NCBI GenBank assembly: GCA_019114745.1
Contig: DXEY01000120.1
Span: forward strand, 1 to 18,289
Length of the DNA: 18,289 nt
Source: Candidatus Mediterraneibacter colneyensis
GTDB lineage: Bacteria > Bacillota > Clostridia > Lachnospirales > Lachnospiraceae
Reading direction: 5' to 3'
Shown one piece after another: positions 1-7,743 of this stretch (the first letter of the stretch is position 1; every line of letters begins with the position of its first letter). Made by a program: the position numbers and the translations under genes. Below the pieces are notes generated by a model. The model was not told the origin of the DNA and made no database searches. It saw only the letters and a program-made list of their open reading frames with translations.

Positions 1-1
1 C

Positions 2-163
2 GATGATACCATGAAAATTTTTGTGAAATGTAATGAAGCGGCTATGAGATATTGGGCGTTACAATATGGGCCATATGTTGAAGTGTTGGAACCAGAGCGT
101 CTAAGAGAGCAAGTGAAGAAAGATGTGAACAGTATGGCAGAAAAATACAATATACAAAAATGA
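2..163 (+). CDS. WYL-domain transcriptional regulator, C-terminal fragment (cut by window start)
   Basis: The reading frame is open from the window edge and gives 53 residues before a TGA. The visible part contains RYWALQYGPYVEVLEPERLR followed by a charged helix. This matches the C-terminal end of WYL-domain regulators of the YafY/DeoR-like type, where such a segment closes the ligand-binding region. The N-terminal helix-turn-helix and the WYL core lie outside the window, so the ligand and targets cannot be judged. Codon use (AGA, TTA, CAA, ATA) is visibly AT-richer than in the neighbouring genes, which may mean a different origin. It converges on the minus-strand DUF2871-like gene. WYL proteins often regulate defence loci, but the CRISPR array here is about 12 kb away and no link can be shown. 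Confidence 0.75.
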   Translation, partial: DDTMKIFVKCNEAAMRYWALQYGPYVEVLEPERLREQVKKDVNSMAEKYNIQK

Positions 164-175
164 GGATAGGCAAGT

Positions 176-209
176 GGAAAGGGAAAGGAAACATCCACTT
201 TCCCTTTCC
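176..209. terminator. Hairpin between convergent genes (possible terminator)
   Basis: A perfect 12-bp inverted repeat, GGAAAGGGAAAG at 176-187 and CTTTCCCTTTCC at 198-209, encloses a 10-nt loop. It lies between the stop of the WYL gene (163) and the stop of the convergent minus-strand gene (225). Neither side has a clear T-tract, so it is not a textbook intrinsic terminator. Its position nevertheless fits a shared transcription end or an mRNA 3'-end stabiliser. Confidence 0.45.
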
Positions 210-224
210 CCCTCAATCCATCCC

Positions 225-485
225 CTACGAAACCCTTTCCCTGATCTGCACCAGCACAAGCACCAGACTGACACCCAGCAGGATATGCCCGATCCCGGCG
301 ATCCCTGAGATCGCAGCGCCTGCGCCGGAGGAAAGTGTGATCCCCAGCAAAAAATAATGAGTGTGGACAACAGAGAGCGAAGTTTTACCTGAGAATCCGT
401 TGAATTTAGTAAACTCCCGGTAGAATACTCCGCCCGCCATGGCCAAAACAGCATACAGCAAAGAAAAGTTTATGTAACGTTTCAT
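225..485 (-). CDS. DUF2871-like membrane protein, apparently shortened by an internal deletion
   Basis: An 86-residue protein. Residues 1-48 (MKRYINFSLLYAVLAMAGGV, then a YREF segment and VHTHYFLLG) match the start of DUF2871 membrane proteins. Residues 49-80 (LSSGAGAAISGIAGIGHILL and following) match their end. From memory the family is about 130 residues with four membrane segments; here only a first and a last hydrophobic stretch remain, joined in frame after HTHYFLLG. The ATG is preceded by AAGGAGG, which lies inside the last codons of the upstream fusion gene. Only 4 nt separate the two genes, so they are co-transcribed and probably translationally coupled. The function of the family is unknown. 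The product may be a non-functional remnant, although the frame is intact. Confidence 0.65.
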   Translation of the reverse strand: MKRYINFSLLYAVLAMAGGVFYREFTKFNGFSGKTSLSVVHTHYFLLGITLSSGAGAAISGIAGIGHILLGVSLVLVLVQIRERVS

Positions 486-489
486 GTTT

Positions 490-1560
490 CTAAATTTCCT
501 CCTTCATTTCCAGAATCTTCCGCTCTATCTCCCCGATCACTTTCATAAATTCCTCGTCCTCTTTCCCGGTCGGGTCATCCAGTCCCCAGTTGAGCACCTG
601 TTTCCCGGGGATATTCGGACATGCTACATTGCATCCCATAGACACGTAAATATCCGCCTGCGGGATGTCCTTGATCAACTTTGAATATTGTTCTTTCTCC
701 ATATCGATCCCGTATATCTGCTTCATGAGGCGCACCGCGTCCTGGTTGATCTGCGGTTTTGTTTCTGTCCCAGCGGAATAGCAGTCACAGCAGTCGGAAA
801 GATACTTTTTCCCGAGTGCTTCCGCTATCTGGCTCCGGCAGGAGTTGTGGACGCAGATAAATGCGATCTTCGTTTTTCTTTTACAGAATGGGCATCGTTT
901 TCCAATGCACTGGTTGTTTTGAGCGCTGTATGAACAGCGGATTTTCGGGAGTTCCATGGAGACTCCAAGATGTTCTCTTGTAAAGTCTACCGCCCGGAGA
1001 ATGGACAGATAGGAGTCCCGTTTGCAGCAGCGCGGGCCTCCGATTTCTCCGATGGCTTCCAATGCGGAGGCGGTCATTTTGTGGGAGAGTCCGAAACTCT
1101 CATTTTCCAATGGCGTCGATCCTGTGACGATCGAGACAAACATTCCCGCGCTGATGCCGGCTCCGCAGGCGCCCCAGAAACCGCAGGCGCCGCCGGGCAC
1201 TGACCTGCCCCGGCTGTTCATTTCGATCAGCGACTTTTTCAGGTCGATGTCTCCGCCGGAATTTTTATAGGCGGTCAGAAGCGCCATCCCGACCATGATA
1301 TGATGTTCTGGGCCGTGCATATGGCAGAAGGGCATGGACATCATCTTGTTGAGGATCACAGCCGGATTCCCGGATGTTTCCGACAGGCACATACCGATAA
1401 GGCTGTCCGTTCCCTGTATGTGGCATTCATTACAGACATAGTGGCCGTTGATGCATCTTGTCTTGCTTTTCTCCTTTTTGTGACACAGCGCACATTCCAT
1501 TTCGATATCTTCTTTGAGATATTCCAGGGGCGCTTTACAGATCAGACATTCTTCTTTCAT
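490..1560 (-). CDS. DUF5714-like domain fused to LMW arsenate reductase/phosphatase
   Basis: A 356-residue protein with two parts. Residues 1-50 are Cys-rich (C5, C8, C23, C26, C36, C43, C46), suggesting zinc binding. Residues 75-210 resemble DUF5714, with CHMHGPEHH, GGACGFWGACGAG and a CCKRDS segment. After another cysteine cluster (C218, C223, C226), residues 230-350 form a low-molecular-weight phosphatase/thioredoxin-coupled ArsC fold: the CX5R loop C236-VHNSC-R242, candidate resolving cysteines C310 and C314 in MGCNVACP, and the acidic GLDDPTG loop near residue 329. ArsC enzymes reduce arsenate to arsenite using such cysteines. No arsenite exporter, ArsR or ArsB/Acr3 gene is adjacent, so the substrate is uncertain. 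An extended -10 promoter lies upstream (1614-1619) and the DUF2871-like gene follows in the same unit. Confidence 0.8.
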   Translation of the reverse strand: MKEECLICKAPLEYLKEDIEMECALCHKKEKSKTRCINGHYVCNECHIQGTDSLIGMCLSETSGNPAVILNKMMSMPFCHMHGPEHHIMVGMALLTAYKNSGGDIDLKKSLIEMNSRGRSVPGGACGFWGACGAGISAGMFVSIVTGSTPLENESFGLSHKMTASALEAIGEIGGPRCCKRDSYLSILRAVDFTREHLGVSMELPKIRCSYSAQNNQCIGKRCPFCKRKTKIAFICVHNSCRSQIAEALGKKYLSDCCDCYSAGTETKPQINQDAVRLMKQIYGIDMEKEQYSKLIKDIPQADIYVSMGCNVACPNIPGKQVLNWGLDDPTGKEDEEFMKVIGEIERKILEMKEEI

Positions 1561-1613
1561 ATTGCTTCACCATATTCTGAATTTACAGAGTCCTTCTATT
1601 TTATCCTTTCCTG

Positions 1614-1643
1614 ATTATAGCAGAGTGCAGGAAGGCGCCGCAA
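1614..1643 (-). promoter_or_regulatory. Predicted sigma-A promoter for the DUF5714-ArsC unit
   Basis: Read on the minus strand there is TGC-TATAAT, an extended -10 with the hexamer at 1614-1619. An 18-nt spacer separates it from TTGCGG at 1638-1643. It lies about 55 nt upstream of the fusion gene start. The -10 is perfect and the -35 is weak. Confidence 0.5.
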
Positions 1644-1653
1644 TAAAATCCGG

Positions 1654-1682
1654 TTGGTTTTTCACAGGCTTTTTGCTAAAAT
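1654..1682 (+). promoter_or_regulatory. Predicted sigma-A promoter for the helicase gene
   Basis: TTGGTT at 1654-1659, an exact 17-nt spacer, then TAAAAT at 1677-1682 preceded by TGC (extended -10). It lies 21 nt before the ATG at 1704. It is divergent from the arsenate-reductase promoter at 1614-1643, so the roughly 140-nt gap holds two back-to-back promoters. Confidence 0.55.
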
Positions 1683-1703
1683 AAATCCCAAAGGAGGCGT
1701 TTT

Positions 1704-4700
1704 ATGACAGTACATATGAGTTTACGGCTTGCCTGGCATAATGACGGCTGGAACGGCCATATCTGTAAGAAGCCATGCGAAAATGTATATTGTACAGGCC
1801 CGCATTCTTATCCTGGCGGACAGATCGCCCAGCAGCGCGACCTTGAGTTTGAGAAAGCACATGCGGGAGAGTCCTGCGCGCAGCATCCGTGCCGTGTGGC
1901 GTGCGCCCTGAGTGCCAATGCCTTTGGAAAGGAAACAATCCTAACCAGGGTAGATCCTCCCGTCTGGTGGAAGAAGGGAGATGCCGATGCTGCGATCCTG
2001 ACACTGCCTCCATATACGGCGTGTACGTGGTGTTATGAGGCGATGTATAAAAAGGAGGTCTCCTCCGGCGTGAGAGGGAGAAAGTACGACAATGACAAGC
2101 GCCGGGGCTATGCAGAGGAGTATTTTTCCCAGTTTGAGGAGGGGAAGTCCCTGGTGTTTTATTATGCCGGCTACAGCAATCCTTTTTCAGAAGACGGGGA
2201 TGATAACTATGTGATCGTTGGTGTTTCACGCATTAAGAAGATCGATGATTTTCATTATTATGAAAATGTATCCGACCGGGTAAAGGCTGATTATGCAGGT
2301 GGGCTGATCTGGCAGAAGCCGGTCACCTCCAGTTATCCGGACGAGGGGCTTGCGGTTCCGTATTGGAAATACATGGACGATGAGGCGATGCTGGAGCGGA
2401 TTGTCGTGAAACCGAACCACCGCTCGCCGTTTAAGTACGGCAGCAGGGAAGTCTCAAATGACGATGCGATTGAGATCATCAGCCAGCTCATTGGCTGTGT
2501 AGACGTACTGATCGAAGCTGGAGATGATACCGAGAACTGGGAAGAACGCAGGAAATGGCTGAACAGAGTCCTCGGGGAATTATGGCAGGCGAGAGGGCCG
2601 TATCCCGGGTTTGCCGCAGCGATGTCTGTCATGGGATTAGAAGAGCTGGTGCATCCATACATTTCCCTGACCGATGAGCGGGATATGAAGGCGTTCCGGG
2701 ATGAGGTGAAAGAACTGCTGGAGGGCAGACGGGATGAAGTGTCCGGCTATACTGTCAGTAATCTCGAGCAGGTCAGGGATGCATTCCTCGACAGGGAGGA
2801 TGCGGAGAAGGAACTGCTGCTTGACATTCTGCCGAGGTTTGATATTACGTCAAAGCAGATGGAAAATATCCTCAGTGCAAACAGGGAGGACGTATCCATA
2901 ACAGCGTCTCTTGCCGAGATCCTGGAAGATCCGTACATCATTTTTGAGCAGTACCGGGGGATGGATCCCGACGATTCGATCCCGTTTTACAAGATCGACA
3001 ATGGGATCATAGTTTCTCCTGAGTATGGGATTCCCAATCTGTTCCCCGCGCGTGCCCCGGAGCGGCTGAGGGCGTTCTGTGTAGATGAGCTGAACCGCAT
3101 CGCGGCGCATTCCTTCGGAAAAGCCAGTACGATACTGGAGTCGGTCAATCACCGTCTGGAACGGATGCCGGAGTGGAAGCAGTATATATTTAAGCCGTCC
3201 GCTTTCAGCCGGAACAGGGAAGTCTATGAGAAGGCGCTGTCCCTGCGGGAGGATGAGGAAGAAGAATTATATCTGTACCTGAAGTGGGTATATGAAGATG
3301 AACGCCAGGTCGAAACGGTATTTTCCAGGCTTGCCGAGAGACCGGACATTTCCCTGAAAATGGCTGTTACGCGGGATAAGTTTAAGGAACGGCTCATAAA
3401 TCCTGAGTCCAGACTGAATGAGACAGAATCCGAACGGTATGAGGCGATCCTGGATAAGCAGGCGGACGTCTGTATGCAGATCTTCTCCAAGCCGCTCTGT
3501 GTATTGTCTGGCGCTGCGGGTACGGGGAAGACTACCGTGATCCGTGCTCTTGTGGAAAATATCGAGAGAGTACACGGCGGGGCGGCACGGTTCCTGCTGC
3601 TGGCGCCTACCGGAAAGGCTGCTGAGAGGCTCAAGGCGCAGACGGAGAAAGAGTCCTCGACGATCCATTCCTATCTGGCGTCGAATGGATGGATCAATAG
3701 GAATCTTACGATGAAACGTCAGGGCGGGAGCAAGGGGCAGGAGGTCAATACGATCATTATCGATGAGTGTTCCATGATCGACCTGAACCTGTTCGCCACG
3801 CTGCTTAGAAGTATTAACTGGAACACGGTGCAGAGGCTGATCCTTGTGGGAGACCCGAACCAGCTCCCGCCGATCGGCAGGGGAAAAGTCTTTTCCGATA
3901 CGATCGAGTGGCTGAACCGGGAATATCCCGGTAATGTCGGCGTGCTCAGTGAAAATATCCGGCAGCTTGTAAATCAGGTCGAGGGGAACGGGAGCGGGAT
4001 CCTCGATCTGGCGGAGCTTTTTATCCAGGAAAAGCAGTCGGATATGGACGGCACAGGTGCGGCAGATACGCTGAAATGTAAAAAGGAAGAGCTCTTTACA
4101 AAGATCGTGGAAGACGGAAACGGGGATATAGACAAGGATCTCGCCGTCTATTTCTGGCAGGGACAGGATGACCTGGAGGATGTTCTGAAAAAGGTGCTGG
4201 TCAGGGATCTGGAGAAGATGACAGGACTGACGGATGGCGGGAGACCGGATCGGCTCTGGATGGAGTCGCTTAAAAATCCTGACAAAACATCAAACCCGGA
4301 CGCTGTGCAGATCATTTCTCCTTACAAGAGTGAATTTTACGGTACCGGGGCGCTCAATACTTGGATGCAGGAGACATTTAATCCATATTGGAGCAGGCGG
4401 TACAAACTGGATGGGATCGGCTATTTTGATAAAGTGATCCAGTTCCGAAACCGGCCGAACTCCGATATGGCTTACGCCTATAACCTGGATACAGGAAAGA
4501 ATGAGCAGCACGAGGTATTTAACGGAGAGATCGGAATGGTGCTCATTCATCCCTTTGACCGCAAAGAGGATCAATATAAAAAGGGACGCGCTGTCAAGCG
4601 GTTCCAGGTTGCGTTTTCCAATAAGAACCGGCGGCATCTCAGGTATAACTACGGCGGGGATTACGGGAAGGACAGCAGGGGATGGAACCTCCCGGAGCAG

Positions 4701-5339
4701 AAAGTCCAGGAAAACCTGGAGCTGGCGTATGCGATCAGTGTTCACAAGTCCCAGGGGTCGGAATTTGACTATGTCTATGTCGTGATCCCGAAGAGAGACA
4801 GCCATCTGCTGTCCATGGAACTGCTGTATACGGCAGTGACCAGGGCGCAGAAGAAAGTGACCCTGCTGCTTCAGAAAGATATCGGAACTCTGGCGTCTCT
4901 GGGACATGTGGAAAAGTCCGCGGTCAGAAGGATCAATTCCTCTGTGTTTGAGTTTCATCCGCTCCCGGAAGATATGCTGTACATTCAGAACTGGTATGCC
5001 GGTGAGAAGAAACTGGCAACCTTGTCCGAGTATTTTGTGCGTTCCAAGTCAGAGGTCATCATCGCAAATATGCTGGAGGAAGAGGAAATCCCGTTTGCTT
5101 ATGAAAAACCGCTTTACGCCCCTGACGGAACGATGTTCCTGCCTGATTTTACTGTGACGTTCCGAGGGGAGCATTATTACTGGGAACACGTGGGACGGCT
5201 GGATCTGCCGGAGTATAAGGCACACTGGGAGATCAAGGAAAAGTGGTATGAGAAACATTTCCCGGGCAGGCTGCTGACGACATACGAGAATGAGAACTTG
5301 TCTACAGCGGCGATGGAAATTATAGAGAGCCACAGGTAG
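1704..5339 (+). CDS. RecD-like superfamily 1 helicase with C-terminal PD-(D/E)XK-type nuclease domain
   Basis: A 1211-residue protein. Residues 1-110 are rich in Cys and His (HICKKPCENVYC, HSYPGGQI, CTWC), consistent with metal binding. Residues 600-1050 carry the helicase core: Walker A GAAGTGKTT (603-611), Walker B IIIDEC (D687, E688), motif III GDPNQLPP (from about 716), the SVHKSQGSEFD motif typical of RecD/TraA helicases (H1014), and motif VI TAVTRA with R1047. The C-terminal region (1110-1200) has SEVIIANMLEE (E1117), LPDFTV (D1148) and YYWEHVG (E1161), as in restriction-endonuclease-fold domains. A role in DNA repair or defence against foreign DNA is plausible, but the substrate is unknown. 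AAGGAGG at 1691-1697 fixes the start. The Nudix gene begins 14 nt after the stop. Confidence 0.85.
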   Translation: MTVHMSLRLAWHNDGWNGHICKKPCENVYCTGPHSYPGGQIAQQRDLEFEKAHAGESCAQHPCRVACALSANAFGKETILTRVDPPVWWKKGDADAAILTLPPYTACTWCYEAMYKKEVSSGVRGRKYDNDKRRGYAEEYFSQFEEGKSLVFYYAGYSNPFSEDGDDNYVIVGVSRIKKIDDFHYYENVSDRVKADYAGGLIWQKPVTSSYPDEGLAVPYWKYMDDEAMLERIVVKPNHRSPFKYGSREVSNDDAIEIISQLIGCVDVLIEAGDDTENWEERRKWLNRVLGELWQARGPYPGFAAAMSVMGLEELVHPYISLTDERDMKAFRDEVKELLEGRRDEVSGYTVSNLEQVRDAFLDREDAEKELLLDILPRFDITSKQMENILSANREDVSITASLAEILEDPYIIFEQYRGMDPDDSIPFYKIDNGIIVSPEYGIPNLFPARAPERLRAFCVDELNRIAAHSFGKASTILESVNHRLERMPEWKQYIFKPSAFSRNREVYEKALSLREDEEEELYLYLKWVYEDERQVETVFSRLAERPDISLKMAVTRDKFKERLINPESRLNETESERYEAILDKQADVCMQIFSKPLCVLSGAAGTGKTTVIRALVENIERVHGGAARFLLLAPTGKAAERLKAQTEKESSTIHSYLASNGWINRNLTMKRQGGSKGQEVNTIIIDECSMIDLNLFATLLRSINWNTVQRLILVGDPNQLPPIGRGKVFSDTIEWLNREYPGNVGVLSENIRQLVNQVEGNGSGILDLAELFIQEKQSDMDGTGAADTLKCKKEELFTKIVEDGNGDIDKDLAVYFWQGQDDLEDVLKKVLVRDLEKMTGLTDGGRPDRLWMESLKNPDKTSNPDAVQIISPYKSEFYGTGALNTWMQETFNPYWSRRYKLDGIGYFDKVIQFRNRPNSDMAYAYNLDTGKNEQHEVFNGEIGMVLIHPFDRKEDQYKKGRAVKRFQVAFSNKNRRHLRYNYGGDYGKDSRGWNLPEQKVQENLELAYAISVHKSQGSEFDYVYVVIPKRDSHLLSMELLYTAVTRAQKKVTLLLQKDIGTLASLGHVEKSAVRRINSSVFEFHPLPEDMLYIQNWYAGEKKLATLSEYFVRSKSEVIIANMLEEEEIPFAYEKPLYAPDGTMFLPDFTVTFRGEHYYWEHVGRLDLPEYKAHWEIKEKWYEKHFPGRLLTTYENENLSTAAMEIIESHR

Positions 5340-5353
5340 AAGGAGGCACAGAT

Positions 5354-5896
5354 ATGATCATTCCAAAGGTAATAGAATCTTCGACCCCGTACGAAGGGAA
5401 AATCGTTACGATCAAACGGGAGAAGCTGATCCGGGAACCTGAGAGCGACAGGACGTTTATCCGGGAAGTGGCTGTCGTGTCGGACTCTGTGGGGATCGTG
5501 GCAGTGGATGACCAGCAGAGAGTCCTGCTGATCCGCCAGTACAGGCATCCTCTGGGGCGCCCGATCTGGGAGATCCCGGCAGGGCGGATGGATGTGGACG
5601 GCGAATCCCCGGAGGAGACCGCCCGCAGAGAGCTCCGCGAGGAGACGGACACAGCGGCGGAAGATGTAGTGCGGCTCACAGCCTTCGCCAATTCCGCGGG
5701 CTGGACGACGGAGAAAACATATGTCTGTCTGGCGCGGGGGCTTCACGATGTGCCGGAGTTTGACCGGAAAAACGAAGAGGCTGATATAGAGAAGAAATGG
5801 ATCCCGTTCCGGGATGCGCTGGAGATGGTAAAACGCGGGGAAATCGCTGATGCGAAGTCAGTTGTCGGGATTACTCTTGCGAGTTTCACACTTTAA
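5354..5896 (+). CDS. Nudix hydrolase, ADP-ribose pyrophosphatase-like
   Basis: A 180-residue protein. A beta-rich N-terminal part is followed by the Nudix box at residues 77-99: IPAGRMDVDGE, then the catalytic RELREE helix (R92, E93, E96, E97). The spacing G77-x6-E84 is one residue longer than the classical G-x5-E, and the usual Gly after REUXEE is replaced (EETD). The core catalytic residues are intact. The overall layout (VLLIRQYRHP, WEIPAGR, SAGWTTEKTYV) is that of ADP-ribose pyrophosphatases, which cleave ADP-ribose to AMP and ribose 5-phosphate. AGGAGG lies before the ATG. It is 14 nt downstream of the helicase gene and likely co-transcribed with it. Substrate specificity cannot be confirmed from sequence alone. 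Confidence 0.85.
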   Translation: MIIPKVIESSTPYEGKIVTIKREKLIREPESDRTFIREVAVVSDSVGIVAVDDQQRVLLIRQYRHPLGRPIWEIPAGRMDVDGESPEETARRELREETDTAAEDVVRLTAFANSAGWTTEKTYVCLARGLHDVPEFDRKNEEADIEKKWIPFRDALEMVKRGEIADAKSVVGITLASFTL

Positions 5897-5915
5897 AACT
5901 TCACACTTTAACGTA

Positions 5916-5944
5916 TTGAAGAGAGGCAGAGGGTGTGGTACAAT
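5916..5944 (+). promoter_or_regulatory. Predicted sigma-A promoter for the shikimate dehydrogenase gene
   Basis: TTGAAG at 5916-5921, a 17-nt spacer, and TACAAT at 5939-5944. It sits between the Nudix stop (5896) and the dehydrogenase start (5989), so the dehydrogenase can be expressed independently of the helicase-Nudix pair. Confidence 0.6.
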
Positions 5945-5988
5945 AAATACCGTGTGAGATACATTTGAGATTTGGAGGCATTCAGACA

Positions 5989-6867
5989 ATGGAAGCAAGA
6001 ATTAACGGACATACAAAACTTTACGCGCTGATCGGTTCCCCGGTGGGGCATTCCGGTTCCCCTGCGATGCAGAACTACAGTTTTCAGAAACTGGGGATTG
6101 ATGCGGCTTATCTGGCATTTGACGTGCCGCTGGAAAAGACAAAGGAGGCGCTGGATGCGCTGCGCACGCTCCACGCAGGCGGATTTAACGTAACCATGCC
6201 GTGCAAGACGGCGGTGGCACAGCTTGTAGACAGGCTGTCCCCGGCGGCGGAACTTGTAGGGGCGTGCAATACAGTCGTCATCGAAGAGGACGGCACGATG
6301 ACAGGACACATCACGGACGGCAGCGGATTCGTCCGCAACCTGAGAGAACACGGTGTGGAAGTCACGGGCAAAAAGATCGTGCTCCTGGGCACCGGAGGAG
6401 CTGCGACGGCGATCGCAGTTCAGGCGGCTCTGGACGGCGTGGAGGAGATCGCGATATTCAACCGGAAGGATGAGTTCTATGCCAACGGCGAAAAGACGGT
6501 GGAGAAGATCAAAAATGCAGTTCCGGGGATCGGGAAAGTATATATCGAGGATCTGGACAACCGGGAAGTGTTAAAGTCCGTGATCGCAGAGAGCGATATC
6601 CTCGTCAATGCGACGCGCGCGGGAATGAGTCCGCTGGACGACGTGATCCCTGTGCCGGAGGAATTTCTTCACAAAGACCTGGCAGTAGCAGATGTGGTCT
6701 ACAATCCGAGGGAGACCCTTCTGATCAGAAAGGCGAAAGAAGCGGGATGCCGCGCGGCAGTAGGCGGGATCGGCATGCTGCTCTGGCAGGGCGCGGAGGC
6801 GTTCAAGCTGTTTACCGGACAGGAGATGCCGGCGGATGAAGTGATGGAGAAGTTTTTTAAAGAGTAG
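5989..6867 (+). CDS. aroE: Shikimate (or quinate/shikimate) dehydrogenase
   Basis: A 292-residue NAD(P)-dependent dehydrogenase of the AroE/YdiB family, which interconverts 3-dehydroshikimate and shikimate. Substrate-binding motifs at the N-terminus are GSPVGHSGSP (16-25), NVTMPCK with catalytic Lys73, and HITDGSG with Asp110. The Rossmann motif GTGGAAT (134-140) follows, then a C-terminal GGIGMLLWQGAEAF that closes the active site. The usual MHN after the serine motif is MQN here and NTTP is NATR, so it is a divergent member and may be the YdiB-like quinate/shikimate type. ATG 5989 was chosen over an upstream TTG at 5965 because GGAGG at 5974-5978 is correctly spaced for it. No other aromatic pathway gene is adjacent. 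Confidence 0.85.
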   Translation: MEARINGHTKLYALIGSPVGHSGSPAMQNYSFQKLGIDAAYLAFDVPLEKTKEALDALRTLHAGGFNVTMPCKTAVAQLVDRLSPAAELVGACNTVVIEEDGTMTGHITDGSGFVRNLREHGVEVTGKKIVLLGTGGAATAIAVQAALDGVEEIAIFNRKDEFYANGEKTVEKIKNAVPGIGKVYIEDLDNREVLKSVIAESDILVNATRAGMSPLDDVIPVPEEFLHKDLAVADVVYNPRETLLIRKAKEAGCRAAVGGIGMLLWQGAEAFKLFTGQEMPADEVMEKFFKE

Positions 6868-6884
6868 ATATTTGCTCATCGCAG

Positions 6885-6939
6885 GAAAAAAGACGGGGTT
6901 ACCGCATGTAGAGGTCAATTACATGCAGTACCCCGTCTT
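6885..6939 (-). terminator. Intrinsic terminator overlapping the end of the HAD gene
   Basis: A long hairpin. Outer stem AAGACGGGGT (6890-6899) pairs with ACCCCGTCTT (6930-6939), and inner stem GCATGTA (6904-6910) pairs with TACATGC (6920-6926). Read on the minus strand it is followed by a run of T (complement of the A run ending at 6891). Most of the hairpin lies inside the final codons and stop of the HAD gene. On the + strand the hairpin is not followed by a T-tract, so termination of the convergent aroE transcript there is less certain. Confidence 0.8.
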
Positions 6940-7708
6940 CGTCGTTTGAATATGTGATAAAGTCTGCCGCTTCGCGGACAGGCTCCTGTGCGTTCGCCAT
7001 AGCCACGCCAAGACCTGCAAACCGGATCATGGATACGTCGTTATAGCCGTCTCCGCAGCAGATCATATTTTCCGCGGTCATCCCGAGATGCTTCAGCAGG
7101 ATGTCCAGAGCATATGCCTTGTCAACGTTCTGTGGCATGATCTCCAGAAAAAACGGCTCGGACAGATAGATGTTCAGCCGATCCCGGTATTGTTCCCGCA
7201 GGGGTTCTATGACGGTGGATACGCGATCCGGATCTCCGGATACGATCATCTTGTTGACCGGAAAATTGAGCGCCGCGGGAAAATCATCCACGGAGACGAT
7301 CTCCATGATGCTGTTTTTCGCCTCGACATCATTGTAGCGGTTGGTATGGATGCCGGAGATGATCTGCGTATCGCTGTAGGAGATCAGATCCAGTCCGGGA
7401 ACTGTTTTGACGTACTCCCAGATCGGCGCGATGACGTCGGGCGGCAGCGTCCGGTTATAGATGACCGCTCCGGTGGAGCATTCTGTGATGCGCCCTCCGT
7501 TGAATGAGAGGGTGTATCCGCCGTACTCTTCCAGCTTTAACTCTCGCGCGGGATTGACGACCCCGTTGACGGGACGTCCGCTTGCGAGGACAACGGTCTT
7601 TCCGGCTCTCTGTATGTCGATGACCGCCCTGCGCGTCACCTCGGTGATTACTTTTTCAGAATTGGTCAGTGTACCGTCCAGATCCAGTACAAGTACTTCA
7701 TATGCCAT
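6899..7708 (-). CDS. Cof-type HAD-IIB family phosphatase
   Basis: A 269-residue protein with all four HAD motifs: LDLDGTLT (nucleophile D9, acid D11), ASGRP (S43), a conserved lysine (K153 or K197, in NKMIV or VDKAYAL), and CCGDGYNDVSM (D220, D224). The cap region between residues about 80 and 185 is of the large C2B type seen in Cof/YidA-like enzymes, which hydrolyse phosphorylated sugars or cofactors. The physiological substrate cannot be predicted. It is the last gene of the minus-strand pncB-ddl-murF run, 35 nt after murF, and its last codons form part of the terminator. Confidence 0.88.
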   Translation of the reverse strand: MAYEVLVLDLDGTLTNSEKVITEVTRRAVIDIQRAGKTVVLASGRPVNGVVNPARELKLEEYGGYTLSFNGGRITECSTGAVIYNRTLPPDVIAPIWEYVKTVPGLDLISYSDTQIISGIHTNRYNDVEAKNSIMEIVSVDDFPAALNFPVNKMIVSGDPDRVSTVIEPLREQYRDRLNIYLSEPFFLEIMPQNVDKAYALDILLKHLGMTAENMICCGDGYNDVSMIRFAGLGVAMANAQEPVREAADFITYSNDEDGVLHVIDLYMR

Positions 7709-7743
7709 AGCGCGCTCCGTTTTCCTGTTTCCAGATTTCAGAT

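Noticed and set aside
1..163. WYL regulator as controller of the CRISPR locus
   Set aside because: It is about 12 kb from the array with unrelated genes between, and only a C-terminal fragment is visible.
4290..4958. Minus-strand open frame of 222 codons
   Set aside because: It lies entirely inside the helicase gene, antisense to conserved helicase motifs.
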